Under the pieces are notes generated by a model. It was not told the origin of the DNA, did no database searches, and worked only from the letters and a program-made list of their open reading frames with translations. The position numbers and the translations under genes were made by a program. Shown piece by piece: positions 59,987-64,000 of a DNA stretch of 64,000 nucleotides; position 1 is the first letter of the stretch; every line of letters begins with the position of its first letter. Source of the DNA: Pseudomonas entomophila (GTDB lineage Bacteria > Pseudomonadota > Gammaproteobacteria > Pseudomonadales > Pseudomonadaceae); NCBI RefSeq assembly GCF_013523165.1, contig NZ_JAAMQI010000003.1:1-64000 (forward strand), written 5' to 3'.

Positions 59987-61453
59987 CTATACGTTGAGCG
60001 GGGCGGGCGAAGGACGGGGCGAGGCGTCGGCGATGGCGCAGGCAGGCGCATTCGCCTGTGCGCCCAGGCGAATGCGCTGGTCCGAGACGGCCTCGATCAG
60101 GGCCTCGTCGTGGCTGACCAGCAGCACGGCGGTGCCCTGTTCCCGTGCGGTCTCGACCAGCAGCGTGAGCATCTCCTGTTGCGTGATCAGGTCCAGGCGC
60201 GAGCTGGGTTCGTCGGCGAAGATGAACACCGGGTCGAGCAGCAGCACGCGCAGCAGCGAGAAGCGTTGCAGCTCGCCGCCCGAGACGTTGCCCGGCAGGC
60301 GGTTCAGCAAGGCCGGCTCCAGGCGCAGCCGCGTCAGCAGCGGGCCGATGCGGTGCGGGTCGAGCCGGTGCAGCTTGACCAGGTCGTTCAGGGTGCGCGC
60401 CAGCGTCACCGTCGGCGGGAAGGCCGCGACCGGGTCCTGGAACAGCTTCTGGTAAGCAACCCGCGGGGTGCCAGGCCGGCGCTCGATACGGCCTTGCTGG
60501 GCATCCATCAGCCCGAGGATGACGTCGCCCAAGGTGGACTTGCCGCAGCCGGACGGTCCGGTGACGCCGACGATCTCGCCTGCCCGCACCTCGAAGTCGA
60601 GGTGGCTGAACAGCGTCTGCCCGCCGCGGCTGACCGCCAGGTCGCGGGCGCGCACCACCGGCTCACCGCTGAACCGCTGAGGAACCGGCGCGGGCCAGTG
60701 CGCCGGGTCGGCGTTCAGCAACCGTCGGGTGTAGGGGTGCTGGGGGTGATTCAGCACCTCGTCGGCCAGGCCGCTTTCGACGATCGTGCCCTTGAGCATG
60801 ATCATCACCTTGCCGCCCAGGCGACGGGCGACGTCCATGTCGTGGGTGATGATCAGCAGCGCGCCGCCGTCCTCGAGGCCAGCCTTGAGCAGGCTGATGA
60901 CCTCGCCGATGCGGGCGCTGTCCAGGCCCTTGGTCGGCTCGTCCGCCACCATCACGCGGGCGCCGCCGGCGTGGGTGGCGGCGAACGCCAGGCGCTGCGC
61001 CATGCCGCCGGAGAGCTGGAAGGGGTAGCGGTCCTGGGTGTGCGCCAGGCCCAGGCGATCGAGGTCCCGGGCGGCCTGGGTGCGGGCCTGGCCACGCGGT
61101 GTGCCGACCACGTATTCGTAGGTCTCCGCCACCTGGGCCTGGGCGCGCATGGTCGGGTCCAGGCTCAGCCAGGGTTCCTGGGGCAGCACGGCGATCTCGC
61201 GGCCCCACAGCGCCTGACGGCCGGCGCCTTCGCCGTCTTCGGCAAACCCGCTGCCGAACACAACGCGGCCTCGGGCGTGCAGGCCGGCCGGCAGGTTGCC
61301 GACCACGCCTTGGGCGAACAGGCTCTTGCCCGAGCCGGTCTCGCCGATGATGCTCAGCACCTCGCCAGGGAACAGCGCGATCGACAAGGGTTGCACCAGC
61401 TGCATATCGGCGGTGCGGATTTCCAGGGCATGGGTCTTCAGGAGCGGTTTCAC
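59987..61453 (-). CDS. Peptide/nickel-type ABC transporter, fused double ATP-binding protein
   Basis: A 488-residue protein with two complete ABC domains in tandem, equivalent to a DppD-DppF fusion. Domain 1 has Walker A 'GETGSGKS', signature 'LSGGMAQR' and Walker B 'VMVADEPTKGLD'. Domain 2 has 'GPSGCGKST', 'VSGGELQRFS' and 'FIFADEPSSRLD'. It powers the two permeases encoded upstream; the start overlaps the preceding permease stop by 4 bp. Signature substitutions (LSGGMAQR, VSGGELQR) are within the family range. Confidence 0.92.
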   Translation of the reverse strand: MKPLLKTHALEIRTADMQLVQPLSIALFPGEVLSIIGETGSGKSLFAQGVVGNLPAGLHARGRVVFGSGFAEDGEGAGRQALWGREIAVLPQEPWLSLDPTMRAQAQVAETYEYVVGTPRGQARTQAARDLDRLGLAHTQDRYPFQLSGGMAQRLAFAATHAGGARVMVADEPTKGLDSARIGEVISLLKAGLEDGGALLIITHDMDVARRLGGKVMIMLKGTIVESGLADEVLNHPQHPYTRRLLNADPAHWPAPVPQRFSGEPVVRARDLAVSRGGQTLFSHLDFEVRAGEIVGVTGPSGCGKSTLGDVILGLMDAQQGRIERRPGTPRVAYQKLFQDPVAAFPPTVTLARTLNDLVKLHRLDPHRIGPLLTRLRLEPALLNRLPGNVSGGELQRFSLLRVLLLDPVFIFADEPSSRLDLITQQEMLTLLVETAREQGTAVLLVSHDEALIEAVSDQRIRLGAQANAPACAIADASPRPSPAPLNV

Positions 61454-62271
61454 GCTTTACGCCCTCCAGCGATCAACATGAGCGACAGAATGATGAGGAA
61501 GATGACCAGGATCGGCAGGGCGATGATGGACGGTGCCTCGGCGAAGTAGGGCAGCAGTTCGGTGATCATCAGGCCCAGCTCGGCGGTGGGCGGGCGCACC
61601 CCGACGCTGATGAAGCCCAGCGCGGCGATGGCCATGATCGCCGAGGCCGCGCCGAAGGCCGCAAGCGTCAGGATCACCGGGGCCAGCTCCGGCCACAGGT
61701 GGCGACGGATGATGTACGCCGGCCCGAAGCCCAGCAGCCGTGTGGCGGTGACCGCCGGCGAGGCCAGCACGGTGCGCGCCAGCGCACGGGTCATGCGGAA
61801 GTACTCGATCCACAGCACCAGGGCGACCGCACCGTACAGCGCGATGAACGAGCCTGGCAGGATGGCCACCACCAGCAGCACCAGCAGCAGCCCCGGCAGG
61901 GCCAGGAACATCTCGGCCAGCAGGCCGAGGCACTTGTCGGTCAGGCCGCCTTTCCAGGCGGCGAGGATGCCCAGCAGCACGCCGGGCAGGGCGGCGGTGA
62001 CCACGCTGACCACGGCCAGCCCCAGCGACAGGCGCACGGCCGAGGCCAGGCGGGCGAGCATGTCGCGCCCCAGGTGGTCGGTGCCCAGCGGATGGGCGGC
62101 CGAGGGCAGCGAGAGGATGGCGTTGTAGTCCTGCCGGGCGATGTCCAGGCCCCAGAGCATCGGCACCAGGAGGGCCAGGGCCACCAGCAGGGCGAGCAGG
62201 GCGTAGCCGATCAGGCGCGGCAGGTGACGCGGGGATGGCGCCGCGTCGGCGATGGCGAGTTCGAGGTTCAT
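61450..62271 (-). CDS. Peptide/nickel-type ABC transporter permease (DppC-like)
   Basis: A 273-residue inner-membrane permease of the DppC class. It starts with an N-terminal helix, then the 'LGTDHLGRDMLARL' loop at residues ~60 typical of DppC/OppC, four to five more helices and an EAA loop around 'LLGFGPAYIIRRHLWPEL'. Both ends overlap neighbours by 4 bp, so it lies within a tightly coupled operon of binding protein, DppB-like, DppC-like, ATPase and porin. Confidence 0.92.
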   Translation of the reverse strand: MNLELAIADAAPSPRHLPRLIGYALLALLVALALLVPMLWGLDIARQDYNAILSLPSAAHPLGTDHLGRDMLARLASAVRLSLGLAVVSVVTAALPGVLLGILAAWKGGLTDKCLGLLAEMFLALPGLLLVLLVVAILPGSFIALYGAVALVLWIEYFRMTRALARTVLASPAVTATRLLGFGPAYIIRRHLWPELAPVILTLAAFGAASAIMAIAALGFISVGVRPPTAELGLMITELLPYFAEAPSIIALPILVIFLIILSLMLIAGGRKA

Positions 62272-63203
62272 GCGTTCTTCCTGCGCGGGTCGATGAAGTG
62301 GTTGGCCAGGTCGACGCCGGTGTTGAGCAGCACGAACATCAGGCCCATCGCCAGGGCCGTGCCCTGCACCAGGGGCAGGTCGCGCTGGACGATGGCGTGC
62401 ACCAGTCCATGGCCGATGCCAGGCCAGGCGAACAGCGTCTCGACCACCACCACGCCCTCGATCAGGTACACCAGCTGCACGCCGAGGTAGGTGACCACCG
62501 GCACGCCGATGTTGCGCAGGCCGTGGCGCTGGAACACCCGCGCCGCGCCCAGGCCCTTGAGCCGGCCGAAGGCATAGAACGGCGAGGCCGCGACCTTGAC
62601 CGTGGCGTCCCGCGCCACCCGCGACGACACCGCCGCCAGGCCCAGGGCCAGGGTCAGTGTCGGCAGCACGCTGTGCGCCCAGGTGCCGTGCCCGGCCGAC
62701 GGCAGCAGGGCCAGCGAGACCGCGAAGACCAGCACCAGCACCACGCCCAGCACAAAGTGCGGGACGGCGCGGGTGGCCGTGCTCGACAGCAGCAGCGCCT
62801 TGTCGAGCCAGCCCCCGGGGCGCAGGCCGGCCAGCACGCCCAACGGCGGGCCGATCAGCAGGGACAGCAGCACCGCCCCCAGCGCCAGGCGCACCGAGCT
62901 GCCCAGCTCGTGGCGAACCACCTCGGCCACCGGCGTGCCCGAGACCAGCGACGTGCCCAGGTCGAAGGTCAGCACGTCGCCCATCCAGCCGACGAAGCGC
63001 CAGAGCACCGGCTGGTCGAGGTTCAGTTCGGCGCGCACGGCCTGTGCCGCCGCACCGTTGACCATGTCATAGCCGTAGCGGCCTGCGGCGATGCGGTAGG
63101 CGGCATCGCCCGGCAGCAGGCTCATCAGCAGGAAGGTGAGGGCACCGACCAGCAGCGCCACCATCAACGCCTGGAACAGGCGAAACCCCAGCAGTCGGAT
63201 CAT
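62268..63203 (-). CDS. Peptide/nickel-type ABC transporter permease (DppB-like)
   Basis: A 311-residue DppB-class permease: the first helix 'LFQALMVALLVGALTFLLMSLLPGDAA', the 'FDLGTSLVSGTPV' loop and an EAA segment near 'RLKGLGAARVFQRHGLRNI'. It has a C-terminal 'VEGVVVVETLFAWPGIGHGLVHAI'-type signature (here LIEGVVVVETLFAWPGIG). The ATG at 63203 overlaps the stop of the binding protein gene as ATGA. An open frame further upstream lies inside that gene and is not used. Confidence 0.92.
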   Translation of the reverse strand: MIRLLGFRLFQALMVALLVGALTFLLMSLLPGDAAYRIAAGRYGYDMVNGAAAQAVRAELNLDQPVLWRFVGWMGDVLTFDLGTSLVSGTPVAEVVRHELGSSVRLALGAVLLSLLIGPPLGVLAGLRPGGWLDKALLLSSTATRAVPHFVLGVVLVLVFAVSLALLPSAGHGTWAHSVLPTLTLALGLAAVSSRVARDATVKVAASPFYAFGRLKGLGAARVFQRHGLRNIGVPVVTYLGVQLVYLIEGVVVVETLFAWPGIGHGLVHAIVQRDLPLVQGTALAMGLMFVLLNTGVDLANHFIDPRRKNA

Positions 63204-64000
63204 TGGGCCCACCGCATCGTGCTCAGGCCGAAGGTGCGCTCGAACGGGTCGATGGCCGCGCCTTCCACGTCCTTGGAGACCGCGATCGACTGGCGATACC
63301 AGGCCACCGGAATGAGCGGCAGCTCGCGCTGGACCTCGGCCAGCATCGTGTGGCGCAGCGCCTGCCGCTCGGCCGGTGTCCGGCTGTTCAGCAGCGCGGT
63401 CATGGCCTGGTCGAAGACCGGGTCCTTCCAGCCCAGCGGCCCCCACTCGGCGCCGCCCTGGCCGAAGTCGCCATACAGGGTCACCAGCGGGTCGGGCACC
63501 AGGGCGTAGTTGCGCGAGAACAGGGCCAGTTGCAGGCTGCCGTCATGATAGGCCGCCGGGATGGCGCTGAGGTTCTCCACGGCCACCTCGACGTCCACGC
63601 CGACGTCCTTGAGCTGGGCCTGCAGCGCAGTGGCGATCAGCGCCAGTTCAGGGCGATCGCCGAAGGTCAGCAGCTTGAGGTGCAGGCGCTCGCCGTTCTT
63701 TTCCAGGATGCCGTCGGGGCCGGGCATCCAGCCCTCGGCCGTGAGCAATGCCTTGGCCGCCGCGGGGTCATGGCGCAGCGGCGGCAGGCTGGCGTCGTGC
63801 CAGGCCGTGACGTTGGCGGCGAACATCTGCGTGGCCGCAGTGCCCGGGGCGCGCAGGACGGCCGCCGCGATGCCTTCGCGCTGCATCGCCAGGCTCAGGG
63901 CACGGCGCACCTCGACAGAAGCCGTGGCGCCGGCGCCCGAATTGACCGCCAGCATCACCACCCGAGGGACCGGGCCGGTCAGCACCTGCACGTTCTGCGC
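63200..64000 (-). CDS. ABC transporter substrate-binding protein, peptide/nickel type (partial)
   Basis: The C-terminal ~266 residues of an SBP_bac_5 family binding protein; the 5' end lies beyond the window edge. Visible family features are 'VRRALSLAMQREGIAAAVL', 'DPAAAKALLTAEGW', 'LALIATALQAQLKDVGVDVEV' and 'AERQALRHTMLAEVQRELPLIPV.WYRQ'. It is the first gene seen of the importer operon and hands ligand to the permeases. Peptides, nickel chelates or opine-like metallophores are typical ligands; which one cannot be told here. Confidence 0.9.
   Translation of the reverse strand, partial: AQNVQVLTGPVPRVVMLAVNSGAGATASVEVRRALSLAMQREGIAAAVLRAPGTAATQMFAANVTAWHDASLPPLRHDPAAAKALLTAEGWMPGPDGILEKNGERLHLKLLTFGDRPELALIATALQAQLKDVGVDVEVAVENLSAIPAAYHDGSLQLALFSRNYALVPDPLVTLYGDFGQGGAEWGPLGWKDPVFDQAMTALLNSRTPAERQALRHTMLAEVQRELPLIPVAWYRQSIAVSKDVEGAAIDPFERTFGLSTMRWAQ

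Overview
The window is GC-rich chromosomal DNA from a Pseudomonas, most like the P. putida group. The support is the codon and base composition, the gene families (OprD porin, Pseudomonas DUF2388 protein, three-subunit gluconate-type dehydrogenase) and several copies of the palindromic P. putida-type REP element built around 'gcccctgtgccgcgattgggc'. No tRNA, rRNA, CRISPR array, phage or transposase gene was seen. Genes are dense, and many neighbours overlap by 4 bp (ATGA, TTGA or CTGA), which implies translational coupling.

Layout. 1-5 kb: flavin reductase, small unknown proteins, an alpha/beta hydrolase, a Tat-exported Gfo/Idh/MocA oxidoreductase and a YebC/PmpR-type regulator. 5-10.8 kb: a PotABCD-like ABC importer, then a RibB-type protein with a degenerate GTP cyclohydrolase II domain and a divergent DUF1330 protein. 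These last two transcription units share a TGGTAT(A/T)CCA operator candidate. 11-15.6 kb: a MocA-like nucleotidyltransferase divergent from a three-subunit molybdenum hydroxylase of the PaoABC type. 15.6-29.2 kb: a TonB receptor coupled to a RidA protein, PEBP-like protein, MFS and AEC transporters, an enoyl-CoA hydratase-fold protein, aldo/keto reductase, two membrane proteins (YdjM-like, TraX-like), a YVTN beta-propeller, secreted small proteins and a DUF72 protein. 29.2-34.8 kb: an OBAP-like lipoprotein, a REP cluster, and a Tat-exported FAD/cytochrome c dehydrogenase operon closed by a clear terminator. 35-37.6 kb: an NdvB-like GH17-GT2 beta-glucan synthase of lower GC.

37.6-53 kb is the accessory region. 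It is a type VI secretion effector island without any T6SS core gene: vgrG, two Eag-type (DUF1795) chaperones, and a 1407-residue prePAAR-PAAR-Rhs protein ending in a PD-(D/E)XK-like nuclease. The probable immunity gene follows immediately. After it comes about 6.5 kb of AT-richer DNA that reads as an immunity-gene array. It holds a duplicated two-gene module (an unrecognised family plus a SUKH-like protein), a 75-bp scrap of a third copy, further SUKH-like and small unknown genes, a frameshifted Imm26-like gene and a multiply frameshifted relative of the cognate immunity gene. This is the part most worth following up.

53-64 kb: a flavin monooxygenase divergent from a LysR regulator, a YcaQ-type DNA glycosylase whose only full-length start is CTG, an epoxide hydrolase, a REP composite framed by a 17-bp inverted repeat, and an OprD-type porin downstream of a peptide/nickel-type ABC importer whose binding protein runs off the window end.
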